This document shows positions 22,088 through 34,092 of a stretch of DNA of 64,000 nucleotides, one piece after another. Each line of letters begins with the position of its first letter. Position 1 is the first letter of the stretch. The position numbers and the translations under genes were made by a program. The DNA comes from Nageia nagi. Taxonomy: Eukaryota > Pinophyta. The notes under the pieces are model-generated. The model worked only from the letters and a program-made list of their open reading frames with translations. It did no database searches and was not told the DNA's origin. The DNA lies in NCBI GenBank assembly GCA_050084985.1, contig JBITNC010000001.1:23126001-23190000 (forward strand). The letters run 5' to 3'.

Positions 22088-25000
22088 CTAATACTTGGGC
22101 AAGACAGCAACTCCTAGCTTGGTTCGAAGATATTCGAAGACGTCATTGGACAAGGGCTTTGTAAAAATGTCGGCTACTTGCTCTGTGGTTGGGATAAAAT
22201 CTAGCTGCACTTCTCCTTGCGCCACTTTTTCTTTGAGAAAGTGATATCTGATTGCAATATGCTTTGTGCGTGAGTGCATAACGGGATTTTTGGAAATATT
22301 GATTGCACTTTTGTTATCACACCGAATTATTATGGGCTCATTAATCTGTATACCAAAATCGTTGAGCATCTGCTTCATCCATAGAAGCTGTGTGCAGCAA
22401 GAAGTAGCTGCTATATACTCTGCTTCTGCTGTAGATAGGGATACAGAGTCTTGCTTTTTACTGTGCCAGCTGACAAGATTATTACCCAAATAAAATGCTC
22501 CTCCGCTGGTGCTCTTCCTATCATCCACGCATCCTGCCCAGTCTGCATCTGAAAAAGCAGTAAGTGTAAAGTTCTTTCCTCTGGGATACCATAAGCCATA
22601 TTCTACTGTTCCTTTGAGGTATCTGAAAATTCTCTTTACTGCAGTAACATGGGTCTCTTTGGGATTTTCTTGAAATCGAGCAACCATACATACAGCTTGA
22701 AGAATGTCTGGTCTAGTAGCTGTCAAATATAACAAACTTCCTATCATAGACCTGTACTGTGTTTGATCTACTGTTGGTGCTTTGTCATTCTTGCTTAATT
22801 TGCAGCCTGTTGTCATAGGAGTGCTCACAGGCTTACAGTCTTCCATAGTGAACTTCTTCAGCATCTCCTTAACATATTTGGTTTGAGAAATGAACATGCC
22901 ATTCTTCAACTGATTGATTTGCAGGCCAAGAAAGAATGCAAGCTCACCTATCATGGACATTTCAAATTCTGTTTGCATGTTGTCAGCAAGATTTTTACAC
23001 AGCTCATTCTTGCTTCCTCCAAAAATTATATCATCCACATAGACAACAACGATTAGCTGATTTCCTTTTTCTGATTTAATGTATAGATTGCTATCCACTC
23101 TCCCTTTTCTAAAGCCTTGCTGCTGAAGATATGCATCAAGTCTGGAGTACCATGCTCGGGGTGCCTGTTTCAAACCATACAGAGCCTTCTTTAGTTTGCA
23201 TACCAGATTAGGATCCTCTCCCAATTGGAAACCATCTGGCTGTTCAACATAGACTTCTTCTTCAATTTTGCCATTTAGAAAGGCTGATTTTACATCCATT
23301 TGATACACTGTGAAGTCTTTATACACTGCAAAGGCTAAAAACATGCGAATGGCTTCTAATCTGGCTACTGGTGCAAAGGTTTCTTCAAAGTCAATCCCTT
23401 CAACTTGAGCATATCCCTTGCAAACAAGTCTAGCTTTATTTCGAACCACTTTCCCTTCTTCATTCATCTTATTACGAAAGACCCACTTTGTGCCAATCAC
23501 ATTTTTGTTGGCTGGTCTGGGAACGAGTTCCCATGTTTCATTCTTTTCAATCTGAGTGAGTTCTTCCTCCATTGCTCTCATCCAGCTTTCATCTTGGCTG
23601 GCTTCTGAGACATTCTTGGGCTCTATGCTGGACAGGAGAGAGTAGGTGTGTGAGACCCCTCTGCGAGTTTGAATGCCTGTCTGAAACTCACCGATAATTT
23701 GTTCTTGTGGATGATCCTTGTGCCATCTCTTTGGTGGAGTTTTTGAATGTTCATCTTCTTCCGCCTCATTCTCTGAATCATTATCTGGGTTACTTGGCGG
23801 ATTTGAGTCTTCTGGTTTCTTTCCTTGTGATTGCTGTACGGCAGGCTTAGATTTGTTTTTCTTCTGCTTATCTTCTTCAATTGGATCTTGATAATCAGGA
23901 AGATTTTCATCATCATTTCTCTTAGGAAGATTTCTTTGCTCATCAACACGAACATCAGCACTATCAACAATTGTTTTTGTCCTTTTATTGTAGCACCTGT
24001 ACGCTTTGCTCTTCGAAGAATACCCAAGAAAGATACCTTCGTCTGATCTGTCCTCAAACTTTCCTAAATTTTCTTCTATTCTTTTGATGTAGCATTTACT
24101 GCCAAAGATCCTGAAATGCTTTACTGTAGCTCTTCTTCCAAACCATAATTCATATGGTGTTCTGTCCTCATGTGGTCGCATCATACATCTATTTTGAATA
24201 TGTACTGCAGTATGCACTGCTTCTTTCCAAAACTTATCAGCGACCTTGCTTTCTATCAACATGGTTCGAGCCATTTCTTGTACAGTTCTATTTTTCCTTT
24301 CAACTACTCCATTTTGTTGTGGAGTTCTGGCTGCAGAGAATTGCCTTTTTATTCCATGTCGTATGCAAAACTCATTAAACTCATCAGAGGTGAACTCACC
24401 TCCCCTGTCTGAGCGAAGACACTTAATTTTCCTTTCCATTTGATTTTCTACTTGGTTTTTAAATGCTTTGAACATTTCAAAAGCTTCAGATTTATGTTTC
24501 AAGAATTGCACCCAAGTCATTCTTGAATAATCATCAATGAATAGAATAAAATACTTATCTCCATTGAAGCTTTGTGTTCTCATTGGTCCACATAAGTCAG
24601 TGTGAACAATCTCCAATGGTTTTCTTGTGTGATACTCTTTTACTTTGAACTTTGTCCGTGTTTGTTTTCCCTTTTGGCATGAATCACAGATATCATTTAC
24701 TGGTGTGCTAATACGGGGCATATCTCTTACCGCTCTTTTGGAGCAAATATTCATCAAGTTTTTAAAACAGATGTGTCCCAATCTCTTATGCCATAACCAA
24801 TCATCACTCTCTTTGCCTAATAGACATGATCCTTCAGATACATCTGATAAGGTGTATAGATTCCCGCTGGTTCTTGTACCGACTGCTATCAGTCTACCAC
24901 TGTTTGCCCTTCGGATCTCACAACCATGGCTTTTGAAAATAACATCATGTCCTTTATCGCATATTTGACTGACGCTTAACAAGTTGTGCCTCAGTCCCAC

Positions 25001-27163
25001 AACAAACAGTACTTCTTCAGATCTGATGTTGCCGTCATTTATTTTGACAGACCCTTTGCCAATAATTTGTGCGCCATCATTATTTCCAAATCTAACTGAC
25101 CCACCTTCATATTCTTGTAGTTTTTGGAATTTCTTTTTGTCACCTGTCATGTGACTTGAGCATCCGCTGTCTAATATCCACGGGGAAGGTTTGTCTTGAG
25201 CTTTCAATGCAGTTTGAACAATTAAAGACTCTTTGTCCTTTTTGAGTTTCCCCTTTTCTTTCCAGACTTGTTTTACTTTTGTTTCAGCTCCTTGTTTCTT
25301 ATTACACTTTTCTTCTTTCTGTGGAAGACCGCGCTGAACTTGTTTATTCTGTCTTACGAAAGGAAATTGTCTTCGTGAGAAGAACCTCATGCCATAGTCA
25401 ACTTTGCAGAATCTGGCAATGTGTCCATATTTGCGACAGTTGTAACACTCAACAGGATACTCCATTAATGGACCGAATGCATTCCTAGTAACAAAGGTCC
25501 TTGGTTTAATATTATATTTACATTCAGAAATTTTGTGCCCATATGCATTGCATTTGAAACAGTATCCATTGAAGGAATGGATATAACTATTACGTTGATG
25601 AGTTCTTCTTTGTCCTGCATAGGGTCTTCTTCTGGACTGTACTTGAGTGAAGCCATCATTCTTCAGTTCTGGGCTACCTTCCCTTTTCTTGGCTTCTTTT
25701 GTGTTTTCCTCTTTTATGTTACTGGAAGATTGTCCTTGTTCATATCCCAGACCAGATTTATCCGAAAACATTCTTTGACTGTTGATGATTTCGCTAAGTT
25801 TGGTCGACCTTCCTTCTAGATATTCAAAGGAACTGATTTTCTTGGTTACTTCCTCCAGTTGTACACGTAGCCCAGTTATTTCTTCTTCGAGCTTACTACA
25901 ATTCTTAACTTTCTCGAGAAGCTGTTCCTCCAAACTCTCATTTATCCTCTTGGATTCTTCGACTTCTATTTTTAGGTTTTCTACAGTAGTACTTGCATCA
26001 TCACACCTTCTTGAGAGTATCTTATTTTTCTTCACTTCTTTATTCAATTCTTTCAATGCTGTCATTAGTTCTTCTTCAATATCAATCTCAATTTCACAGT
26101 CATCTTCTTCATCTGTCTCTTCCTTCTTATGTTTTTGGTCACTTTGATTATTTACATTCAGTTTTTCTTCAAATGCCATAAACAATGACTCATTATATTC
26201 CTTTTCTGATTCGTTACTAGAATCATCATTAGTGGAGTCTTCATTTCTAGATAAGAGGCTCTGTCTATTTGACTTTCTATTTTGAGCCTGAGATTTCATC
26301 TTGCGACTTTTCTCAAAATACGATTCTTGATCATCTTTATCAGTTTTTCTATATGGACATTTTGAGATAAAGTGACCAATACCACCACAATTAAAACATT
26401 TAAAAGGCAGCTTGCCTTTATACTTACCTTTTCCTCTTTTTAGCTTTCTAATGAAGTTTGCTTCTGCTTCATCCGATTGTTCCTCATCGTCAGAATCTTC
26501 TCTGGCGTTGTTACTGCTGCTGGTCTTAAACGCTGCTTCCTTTTCTGAATGTTTTGTTTTTCCAATCCTCATTTCATAAGCAGTTAGCGATCCATGCAAT
26601 TCATCCATGCTAAAAGTTTTCAAATCTTTTGCTTCTTCAATAGCAGACACTTTTGAATCAAAACGAGAAGTGAGAGATCGCAGTACCTTTTTCACGATGA
26701 TATGATCTTCAATCTCTTCTCCAAGGCCTCTGATCGCATTAGTAATTTCATTTACTCTTAGCATGTAGGCTTCAATGGTTTCATCTTCATTCATCTTTAG
26801 ACCTTCGAATTGAGCTCTATGTGTTTGAAGTTTTGCTTCCTTGACTTTGTCATCTCCCTCGTGAATGCTTTTCAATTTACTCCATATTTCTTTAGCTGAC
26901 TTGCATGCCATAACTTTTACCAGTTCGCTGTCCACAAGACCACACATTAGAGCGTTTCGTGCTTTGGCATCATATTCAAATGCCTTTCTTTCTGCTTCAT
27001 CTGATGGACCAGTAGGAGGAGGAGTGTAACCCCTTTTAACGGCATCCCAAGTACCAAAACCCAATGCACTGAGATAAGTCTTCATCCGAATTTTCCAGAA
27101 CCCATAATTGGTTCCATCAAAGAGTGGTGCCTTGTTAGATGAGAAACCTTCTCCGCTTGCCAT
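22088..27163 (-). CDS. Copia Gag-Pol polyprotein, 1691 residues, intact
   Basis: One uninterrupted frame encodes all proteins needed for Copia replication in cytoplasmic particles and nuclear integration. Gag (about 1-600) opens [20 protein letters not shown]. It has CCHC knuckles at 256-269, 535-548 and 573-586, with an acidic coiled-coil stretch at about 355-450 between the first two. Protease shows [13 protein letters not shown] (DSG at 665-667). The GAG-pre-integrase motif LWHKRLGH is at 790-797. Integrase has D856, D919 and E955, spaced as the classic D-D-35-E. RT has the [10 protein letters not shown] aspartate at 1290 and YVDD at 1375-1378. RNase H shows SDADWAG (1538-1544), TAEAEY (about 1579-1584) and CDNKSA (1615-1620). 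No catalytic residue looks lost. The start is the first ATG, 51 bases after the primer site. The frame ends before the polypurine tract. Confidence 0.97.
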   Translation of the reverse strand: MASGEGFSSNKAPLFDGTNYGFWKIRMKTYLSALGFGTWDAVKRGYTPPPTGPSDEAERKAFEYDAKARNALMCGLVDSELVKVMACKSAKEIWSKLKSIHEGDDKVKEAKLQTHRAQFEGLKMNEDETIEAYMLRVNEITNAIRGLGEEIEDHIIVKKVLRSLTSRFDSKVSAIEEAKDLKTFSMDELHGSLTAYEMRIGKTKHSEKEAAFKTSSSNNAREDSDDEEQSDEAEANFIRKLKRGKGKYKGKLPFKCFNCGGIGHFISKCPYRKTDKDDQESYFEKSRKMKSQAQNRKSNRQSLLSRNEDSTNDDSSNESEKEYNESLFMAFEEKLNVNNQSDQKHKKEETDEEDDCEIEIDIEEELMTALKELNKEVKKNKILSRRCDDASTTVENLKIEVEESKRINESLEEQLLEKVKNCSKLEEEITGLRVQLEEVTKKISSFEYLEGRSTKLSEIINSQRMFSDKSGLGYEQGQSSSNIKEENTKEAKKREGSPELKNDGFTQVQSRRRPYAGQRRTHQRNSYIHSFNGYCFKCNAYGHKISECKYNIKPRTFVTRNAFGPLMEYPVECYNCRKYGHIARFCKVDYGMRFFSRRQFPFVRQNKQVQRGLPQKEEKCNKKQGAETKVKQVWKEKGKLKKDKESLIVQTALKAQDKPSPWILDSGCSSHMTGDKKKFQKLQEYEGGSVRFGNNDGAQIIGKGSVKINDGNIRSEEVLFVVGLRHNLLSVSQICDKGHDVIFKSHGCEIRRANSGRLIAVGTRTSGNLYTLSDVSEGSCLLGKESDDWLWHKRLGHICFKNLMNICSKRAVRDMPRISTPVNDICDSCQKGKQTRTKFKVKEYHTRKPLEIVHTDLCGPMRTQSFNGDKYFILFIDDYSRMTWVQFLKHKSEAFEMFKAFKNQVENQMERKIKCLRSDRGGEFTSDEFNEFCIRHGIKRQFSAARTPQQNGVVERKNRTVQEMARTMLIESKVADKFWKEAVHTAVHIQNRCMMRPHEDRTPYELWFGRRATVKHFRIFGSKCYIKRIEENLGKFEDRSDEGIFLGYSSKSKAYRCYNKRTKTIVDSADVRVDEQRNLPKRNDDENLPDYQDPIEEDKQKKNKSKPAVQQSQGKKPEDSNPPSNPDNDSENEAEEDEHSKTPPKRWHKDHPQEQIIGEFQTGIQTRRGVSHTYSLLSSIEPKNVSEASQDESWMRAMEEELTQIEKNETWELVPRPANKNVIGTKWVFRNKMNEEGKVVRNKARLVCKGYAQVEGIDFEETFAPVARLEAIRMFLAFAVYKDFTVYQMDVKSAFLNGKIEEEVYVEQPDGFQLGEDPNLVCKLKKALYGLKQAPRAWYSRLDAYLQQQGFRKGRVDSNLYIKSEKGNQLIVVVYVDDIIFGGSKNELCKNLADNMQTEFEMSMIGELAFFLGLQINQLKNGMFISQTKYVKEMLKKFTMEDCKPVSTPMTTGCKLSKNDKAPTVDQTQYRSMIGSLLYLTATRPDILQAVCMVARFQENPKETHVTAVKRIFRYLKGTVEYGLWYPRGKNFTLTAFSDADWAGCVDDRKSTSGGAFYLGNNLVSWHSKKQDSVSLSTAEAEYIAATSCCTQLLWMKQMLNDFGIQINEPIIIRCDNKSAINISKNPVMHSRTKHIAIRYHFLKEKVAQGEVQLDFIPTTEQVADIFTKPLSNDVFEYLRTKLGVAVLPKY

Positions 27164-27213
27164 AGTGTCACTGTCCGGATCTCCTTAGCTGTTATAGCTT
27201 ACTTAGGAACCTC

Positions 27214-27225
27214 GCTCTGATACCA
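27214..27225 (-). promoter_or_regulatory. Primer-binding site of the nested Copia (tRNA-iMet)
   Basis: The minus strand reads TGGTATCAGAGC, complementary to the 3' end of plant initiator-methionine tRNA. It lies two bases from the 5' LTR edge at 27228 and primes minus-strand DNA synthesis. Confidence 0.93.
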
Positions 27226-27227
27226 AT

Positions 27228-29367
27228 TGTTGTTCTTCGAGTGACACTGAGAGGGGGGGGGTGAATCAGTGTATATAAAAATTATCACTATCCAATCTTC
27301 TTTAATAATGACAAATTAAAAGCTAGAGAAAATGAGCAAGCACACCAGTACATCACACAACACCAGATGTAACGAGGTTCACCAGTTTGGCTACATCCCC
27401 GAAAATGACTGCTTGGACACCAATCCAAATCCAGCCATTAAAGAAAGCTTACAGATTCACAGCACCAACTGTGAAGGGTAGCACCAACTACCACTTTGAG
27501 AATAGCAGCACCTACTGCTTGGAGCACCAACTCCAGCTCTCAAATCCACTCCAGCTCTCAAATCCACAGCACCAACTGTGAAGGGTAGCACCAACTACCA
27601 CTTTAGAATTAGCAGCACCAACTGCTTGGAGCACCAACTCCAGCTATCAAGCACCAACTTGATAGAACATTCAAATGGAGAAAAGATTCTGTTCTAGAAG
27701 ACCCTCAATGGTCTAGCTCTAATGCTCACTTCATACACTTCGGATATTTCACTTTACACATAGCACTTGCTTTCACTCACTTCTCTGCTCACCACATTCG
27801 TGCGATTACCTGCATTTTCATGCTTTACTTTTCGCACTTCTTTTCACACACTCTGCACACACTTCACTCCCTTCTCTTCTCATCACATACTCCACACACA
27901 CTTTGCCTCAATTCCCCCTTTTCATCCCACACCTTTTACACCTAGAAACCAACTCTTATATCTGCATGTCCCACTACTTGCTTCACTTATTCCTTTAGCT
28001 GTAAACTCTCAGCTACTACACTCTCCTCGAGCTGTGTACTCATTACTCCCTGTCTCCTCGAGCTGTGCAATCTCAACTGCCGCTTTTCTCGAGCTGTGCA
28101 CTCATAACTTCCTTTCTCCTCGAACTGTGCAATCATAACTTGCATTGTCCTCCAGCTGTGCAATCACAGCTACTTCTCTCCTCGAGTTGTGCACTCATTA
28201 CTTCTTGCCATGTACACACTGTTCACACTGCAGCTCTCTGCTCCTTTTCTTACATCCGTTTTTCACATTATTCCTGTACTTAACCGTTACGCATCAATAA
28301 CACTCCAGGAAACTGTTCCTACCATTATACGTTATCAACAGAATCCTTGTTTGTAACTGACGAACACTTTCATTTCTCAAACAGAGTTGTTTAGACAGGT
28401 ATACTTCTTTCTCCATGGATTTCAGCTAATTCCGGACTCTTTTATTCTTCATTATGGTATTTCTTACGATTCCGGACTCTTCTCTCCTTCATAATGGTAT
28501 TTCTGATTATTCCGGACTCTTTCCTAGCTTACCGGATGTTTTCTGTATACATCGTGATGTCATCATCCTCCGGACTCCGGAAATAGAGTATAACGCTTTT
28601 CGCATGACGTCATCATTTCTGGACTTTTATCTTCAGACGTGTATCTCCGGATTTTTATCTCCGGACGTTTATCTCCGGACCTTTATCTCCGGACCTTTGA
28701 ACACTTGCACCATGATGTCATCACTTCCGGACTCCGGAAACAGAGTATAACTCTTTCCTTATGATGTCATCATTTCCGGACTTTTATCTTCAGACGTGTA
28801 TCTCCGGATTTTTATCTCCGGACGTTTATCTCCGGATCTTGACCTCCGGACTTTTGTCTCCGGACCTTTATCTCCGGACCTTTATCTCCGGACCTTTGAA
28901 CACTTGCACCATGATGTCATCACTTCCGGACTCCGGAAACAGAGTATAACTCTTTCCTTATGATGTCATCATTTCCGGACTTTTACCTCCGGACTCTTTT
29001 ATCACTCTTTGCTGACCTCATTTCTTCCGGACGCCGGTTGTATTCACAAATGTGAGCATCGTTCTCCTGGTGACGTCATCTTTTGCTTCCGGAATGTTTT
29101 ACTCTCTTGGCTCCGGCTCTTTGATCGCTCCTTGCTGACCTCATCACTTCTGGACTCCGGTTTTGAGTGAAAGCTCGAAATCGCTGACGTCATTTCTTCC
29201 GGAACTCGGTCAACCAATCACACTTCTCTTTCGGAACACAGTTAGACCTCCGGAACCCGATCAAACAGTCTCGCTTCACTTCCGGAACTTAGTTAATCCT
29301 CCGGAACCCGATCAATATCTTGTTGACAACAATTACAATCACACTTCTCAATCACACATACTCAACA
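27228..29367 (-). repeat. 5' LTR of the nested Copia
   Basis: 2140 bp, from TGTTGTTCTTCG to ACTCAACA on the plus strand. It matches the left LTR with the same internal arrays and has T at 27761 where the left copy has C at 20258. It should hold the element promoter, transcribing leftward. Confidence 0.95.
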
Positions 29368-29372
29368 GATTT
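29368..29372. repeat. Target-site duplication of the nested Copia, right copy (GATTT)
   Basis: Exact repeat of 19720-19724. The sequence continuing at 29373 is again the large gypsy element. Confidence 0.92.
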
Positions 29373-29645
29373 TAGATTAACGACCAAGTTATTATAACAT
29401 CTACCTTATCTTTCTTTATTTCAAGAACTAATAACCTAAGACGATATCAAATAATATTGTTGTATGTTGATAAGAGAATCTATAAACTCCGGTGTGTGCA
29501 GTGAGATTCATTTCCCTTCGTAGATCATTTGAGATGAAATATCTTAGAGACATTAATAAGCTAGTCTATCCATATGAAATGTATAGAGGTCCATAGGAAA
29601 GAAGGTCGCTAACCAAAATGGACATATCGCCACTCGTAAGGTATG

Positions 29646-29747
29646 CCTCATTACCAGACAGGCGTCCATAGCCCGATGAGGATTAACCCCTCGATCCCAC
29701 TACAACCTTGCTCTACTGCCAGTCAGGCGTCCATAGCCCCGGTAGAG
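29646..29747. repeat. Two adjacent hairpins sharing one loop sequence
   Basis: Hairpin 1 has arms CCTCAT (29646-29651) and ATGAGG (29676-29681). Hairpin 2 has arms CTCTAC (29711-29716) and GTAGAG (29742-29747), extendable by a G-T and a G-C pair. Both enclose CAG, A or T, then CAGGCGTCCATAGCCC. The stems differ while the loop is kept, so pairing is conserved across different bases. They lie in the non-coding 3' part of the gypsy element. Confidence 0.65.
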
Positions 29748-29759
29748 GATATTGTAATC

Positions 29760-29852
29760 ACCCAAGAATCATTGATAGCAATTCTCTCTTTTCTTTTTTT
29801 TTATCATCTCTTCTTCTTCTTTTTTTTTTTTACCATCAAATGATTCTTGGGT
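29760..29852. repeat. Perfect 14-bp inverted repeat around a pyrimidine-rich loop
   Basis: ACCCAAGAATCATT (29760-29773) is the exact reverse complement of 29839-29852. The 65-base loop is almost all pyrimidine on the plus strand, so purine on the element strand. It follows directly after the two shared-loop hairpins. Confidence 0.75.
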
Positions 29853-30290
29853 TCAAGATGGAGCAAATAATAGGATAGACACATAACTTTCACTCTCAAT
29901 GTCTCTTAGAATGATTTCATTCAAATTCTCTTAGAATTTTTTAATGTTGTAAGTGTTTGGAGTTTATGGATTTTCTTTCAAGTATAAACTTTATGTTTTT
30001 CTATCATATATAGTATATCATTTCTTTATGAAAGAAAAGACAAAGTGAATGTAGTGATAACAAGGAAATTATTCTAAAATGACCTTTTCACACATTACAC
30101 ATTTACTGGATAATCACTTTTATGATGACATGCAACATATATTTACATCATACAAGGGCAGGGCACCCAATTGCCAAGTGACCTCTAGATGTTTCTATCT
30201 AGGTAGATTTTATAATTTTATAATTTTTATGTGTTTTATAGTTTTCAATTTTTTAGGGTTTTATAATTTTTAATTTTTTAGGATTTATAA
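29853..30290. other. Non-coding AT-rich stretch of the gypsy element
   Basis: Lies between the inverted repeat and the extra sense ORF. It contains short TTTTATAATTTTTA-type repeats near 30210-30300 and no supported gene. Confidence 0.5.
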
Positions 30291-31489
30291 TATTTTTTAT
30301 AGGGAATCTATTCATGACGCATTCAAATCGAGTTTGAACTGCATCAGGATTGAATGAACAATGTGTAGAACTAAACAAAAAACTAAAATCCAATACCACT
30401 TGATTATGATAGATTTCTGGAATACAATAATCTAAGTGTTCGGATGTCACAATCTGTGTGATTAAGATGATTCATTTTCGATATTTTAAAGTCAGATTGT
30501 GAGTACAATCAACTATCATTTTAGGCTTTTCTATAGGCCACAGGAGACAGAAATATATCATTAAATCATATTCTGAATTAGGAGAACACCATAGTTCAAA
30601 TGCGTTGATACAAACAATAACTTGAGATCCATTTATTTTGACGTCCCAACCATAAGATTCGCGTGTGTCGTAGAATGTCAAGGCCAATTTTTGTTGAATT
30701 TCAATAGGCATGGAAAAGATGTTTGAATACAAAGAGGTAGGAACGTTACGAATAACTTTCATAGCAAGATCTTTGTCATACCTACTATCGAATCCAGGAA
30801 GATAATTTCCATTATTCTGTACTCTGTTCTTTTGATAATTTTTTGATGATCTCATTTCTAACCCTTATTTGATTTATCGTTGTAAGTTCAGCAATTCGAC
30901 AAGCTTGCCTTTCTTTCAACTTTCATTTCCGAATTATGTATCGCATTTGCATGCGAGAGAATCTGTGAATTTGCCTATAGTATTGTTGTAATGTTCTAGG
31001 AGGGAAAGCCACAAAAGCATTTGTAAAGTCATAAATTACCTTTTAATGAGGTAAATAAGGTAAAAGCTCATCCATCCATTCTAGGTTTTTAGTTAATTGT
31101 TCAATGCACTTCATCCTAGCTAAAAGGAGTGAAGGCTCCATTAATTGACACCTTATGCTGATCCTCGGCATTCCGTAAGGCCATTGTAGACAAAAAGCCA
31201 TTATTTTTTGTGATATTCATTCCATGTGGGCGAAATAGATTTGTGGGCCTAAATTAACGTAGGCTTCATATCCACAAAAAATGACTTCCCAACCATTATT
31301 CCTACCACAAAACATTTGATATGTTCTTTCATATTGCTCATCAATAGTCAATCGTAAATAGTTTAAGAGATTCAAATCAAATTTATGTTTTAAATACGTT
31401 AATGCAAAATCATCTAGGTATCTGGGCGGTGGAAATCATACTCGTGGTTGCACGAAGCTACCTTTAGCAGATTCCTTTGCCAGATTCAT
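30290..31489 (-). pseudogene. Extra sense ORF downstream of integrase, two related modules, function unknown
   Basis: The region reads in the gag-pol direction but after integrase. From an ATG at 31489 the frame gives MNLAKESAKGSF, then PPPRYLDDFALTYLKHKFDL, GRNNGWEVIFCGYEAYVN and FCLQWPYGMPRISIRC. It is broken by three in-frame stops (two TGA, one TAA). A frameshift near 30855 leads to a second block starting MRSSKNYQKN, with RYDKDLAMKVI, RESYGWDVKINGSQVIVC and FCLLWPIEKPKMIVDC. A TGA at 30472 is followed in frame by about 55 more residues. The two blocks align along their length (GWEV/GWDV, FCLQWP/FCLLWP, PRISIRC/PKMIVDC), suggesting an internal duplication. I recognise no family. Confidence 0.55.
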
Positions 31490-31580
31490 CCTTTCTATTT
31501 TAATCATTAACACTTGACAAATATTAATACTTTTATTTATTGTTTTAACAATAAAATAAAATGAAAGAAAACTAATGTAC

Positions 31581-31610
31581 ACTTATTATTATTATTATTA
31601 TTATTATTTA
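31581..31610. repeat. ATT microsatellite
   Basis: About nine ATT/TTA repeats in the short gap between the end of integrase and the extra ORF. Confidence 0.9.
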
Positions 31611-31619
31611 TGTATGGAA

Positions 31620-32786
31620 GGGTCGAAGATGCATGATATTTATAGGTTCACTTTCTTCATTTCCTTCTAAGTCTGATAAATGATAAGTTCCTCTACCGAA
31701 TTTTTTCTTAATGATATATGGTCCTAACTAATTCGGAGCAAACTTATCTCTAAGCTGTCATTCTATTCGTGAAGTTTGTTGATTTTCTTTTAAAACTAAA
31801 TCACCTATTTTGAACTCACGAATTAAAGCCCTTTTATCAAAAGCACATTTTATCCTCTTCTGATAAACACGCATATGTTCTAAAGCATTAATATGTTTTT
31901 CATCTAAAAGCAATAACTGATCTAGGCGAGTCTATCTTGCTTCTTCGTCAAAATTTCGCTCACTTAGATTTACTCTAAGAGATGGTATCTCAAGTTCTAT
32001 GGGTAGAATGGCTTCTGTTCCATATACTAAAGATAATGGTGTTGCCCCAATAGGGGTGCGTACACTGGTACGATAAGTCCATAAGGCTTTTGATATTTTT
32101 ATATGCCAATCTCTATGAGAATCATTTACTATTTTTGCTAAGATGTTTCGAATAGTTTTATTAGTAGCCTCTGCCTATCCATTGCCTTGTGGATAATATG
32201 GAGTGGAAAAACTTTGTTTAATGTTATACTTGTCACACATGTTTTACATCCTTATTTTTAAAATCCTTTCCATTATCCATAATTAATTGATTTGGTACGT
32301 CGAATCTACATATAATATAGTTTTCTATAAATTCAGCAATTCATGCACCAGTGGTGGAAGTCATGGGAATAACCTCTACCCATTTAGTAAAATATTCAGT
32401 TACTGTAATGATGAACTTGTGTCCACCAGAAGAAGTAGGCGTAATTTGTCCTATTAAGTCTAAGGCCCATTTAGAGAATGGCCAAGTGATTGTGTAGGGT
32501 GTAATTCTTGAGACGGTTGTGAAAATAAATGAGCGTATTGTTGACATTTAAAACATTTTTTAACATATTCACAACAATCCTTTTCCATAGTAGGCCAATA
32601 ATACCCCATCCGTATTAATCATTTTACAATCGCAACATCGTTAAAATGTCCTCCACATGTTCCATCATGAGCGGAGGATATAGCCTTTTTAATATCATTA
32701 CATTCAAGACATCTGAGTAGAATACCGTTGAAATTTCATCGATGCAAGATATCCCCTATCAAATAATATTTAGTTGCTTTGATTTT
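31620..32786 (-). pseudogene. Integrase of the Tat/Ogre-like element (broken)
   Basis: The zinc domain reads HDGTCGGHF, then GYYWPTMEKDCCEYVKKCFKC (HHCC, about 32690-32560). The core starts WPFSKWALDLIGQI and continues GGHKFIITVTEYFTKWVEVIPM (about 32490-32350). The C-terminal part near 31800-31640 includes KVGDLVLKEN and NLGPYIIKKKFGRG-like segments, a final EEESEPI-like stretch and a proline/phenylalanine ending. In-frame stops and frame changes occur throughout. It inserts the cDNA copy into host DNA in intact relatives. Confidence 0.8.
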
Positions 32787-32798
32787 AAATGCTCGTCA

Positions 32799-34076
32799 TC
32801 ATGATTTATTAAGGTTTGCGAGAAGAGTTCCAAATTTTAAAAAATCTGTCAATTCCTTGTACCAATTATCTTTATCATTTACATCAATATTTAATACATC
32901 TTTTTCTTCGTCTTCCTGTTGTAATGATGATTGAGACAATTGAATTATTTCAACTTGAATCGAAGATTTTTTAGGATCTTCTGGGATAAGAGATCCAATA
33001 GAAGCCATAGCATCTGCAAATCTATTAGCTGATCTCGGTGTCGCTTCTATATTAAATTGGTCAAAAGATTTGAATAATTCCTCAACTAACGCTTTATACC
33101 TTTGAAGTAAAGGTTCTTTACATTGATAGATTCCTTTCACTTGATTTACGATGAGTAAAGAATCTCCAATAATCTTAATTCTTTTAAATTTTAATTTAAC
33201 AGCCATTTTTAATGCTAATATCAAAGCTTCGTACTCCGCATTATTATTAGTACAAGGAAATTTTAATTTAAATGAATACGGTATAGGGATCCCTTGTGGG
33301 GTTATAAATACGACACCTGCTCCACTACCTTGTTCACATCGAGAACCATCAAAGTGTATTACCATATCCCACTCATCTTCAGGTTCTACAGGTATTTCAA
33401 TTTCATCTAGTTGAAATACCCCATCATCATGTAATTCAATGACAAGGGGTTTATCATCTTGTAATGGAGTGTTAGGGAGATAATCAACAATTACTTGTCC
33501 TTTTATTGATTTTTGTCCAATAAAATGTAAATCAAATTCAGTTAAATGCATTATCCACTTTGCAGTTCTTGAATTTTGATAAGTTTTATTCATCATATAT
33601 TTCAACGGATCCACTTTAGAGATGACATACATCGTATGGTTGAGCATATAATGTCGAAGTTTTTTAGTAGCAAAAATGATAGCAAGACATAATTTTTCCA
33701 AGTATATGTACTTAATCTCATAGCTTACCAGTGTTCTACTCAGATAATATATAACTTGTTCTTTATTATGTTCATTCTTCTGAGCAAGCATTGTTCCTAA
33801 GGCAGTTTCAGTAGCAGAAATATATAACAAGAAGGGTATATCTTTTCTTGGTGGACTTAAGATAGAAGAGGATAATAAATATCTTTTAATTTCATCGAAT
33901 GCATTTTGTTGCTCTTTGCCCCAATGATATACTACTCCCTTTTTTAATAATTTTGTAAAAGGTTTACATTTATCAAAAAGTTGAGCTATAAACCTTCTGA
34001 TGGCTTGTAACTTACCCTGTAAACTTTGTAATTGTTTTAGATTTGCAGGAGGTGGCATATCTACTACTGCCTTCAC
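32799..34076 (-). pseudogene. RT connection, RNase H and archaeal-type RNase H
   Basis: A 425-residue open frame. It starts in the RT thumb (KAVVDMPPPANLKQLQSLQGK). The gypsy RNase H follows, with ETALGTMLAQ, YYLSRTLVSYEIKY and EKLCLAIIFATKKLRHYM. A second, archaeal-type RNase H starts at WDMVIHFDGSRCEQGSGAGV, with FPCTNNNAEYEALILAL and KIIGDSLLIVNQVKG and a late NRFADAMAS. The D-E-D pattern (HFDGS, NAEYEAL, IGDSLL) is kept. The first RNase H shows YISATETAL where D-S is usual, so its first catalytic position is doubtful. Two RNase H domains in this order define the Tat lineage. Confidence 0.9.
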
Positions 34077-34092
34077 TTTAGTAGGATCTATT

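Larger units (their letters stand above)
19725..29367 (-). mobile_element. Full-length young Copia retrotransposon nested in the gypsy element
   Basis: Two 2140-bp LTRs (TGTTG...CAACA), an exact GATTT target duplication, a tRNA-iMet primer site two bases from the 5' LTR, a polypurine tract touching the 3' LTR and a single uninterrupted Gag-Pol frame make this a structurally complete element of 9643 bp. The LTRs keep a constant 7503-base offset, and the only difference noticed is C at 20258 against T at 27761, so insertion is very recent. The three-knuckle Gag and single-frame Gag-Pol resemble the Tork/SIRE group of plant Copia, but the lineage is uncertain. It may be able to move. Confidence 0.95.

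Noticed and set aside
23831-26181. Plus-strand open frames opposite the Copia Gag-Pol
   Set aside because: They are antisense shadows of a strongly coding frame with intact domains and have no motifs of their own.
31577-31612. ATT microsatellite as a functional signal between integrase and the extra ORF
   Set aside because: Simple-sequence runs of this kind are common in AT-rich DNA, and nothing ties it to a function.
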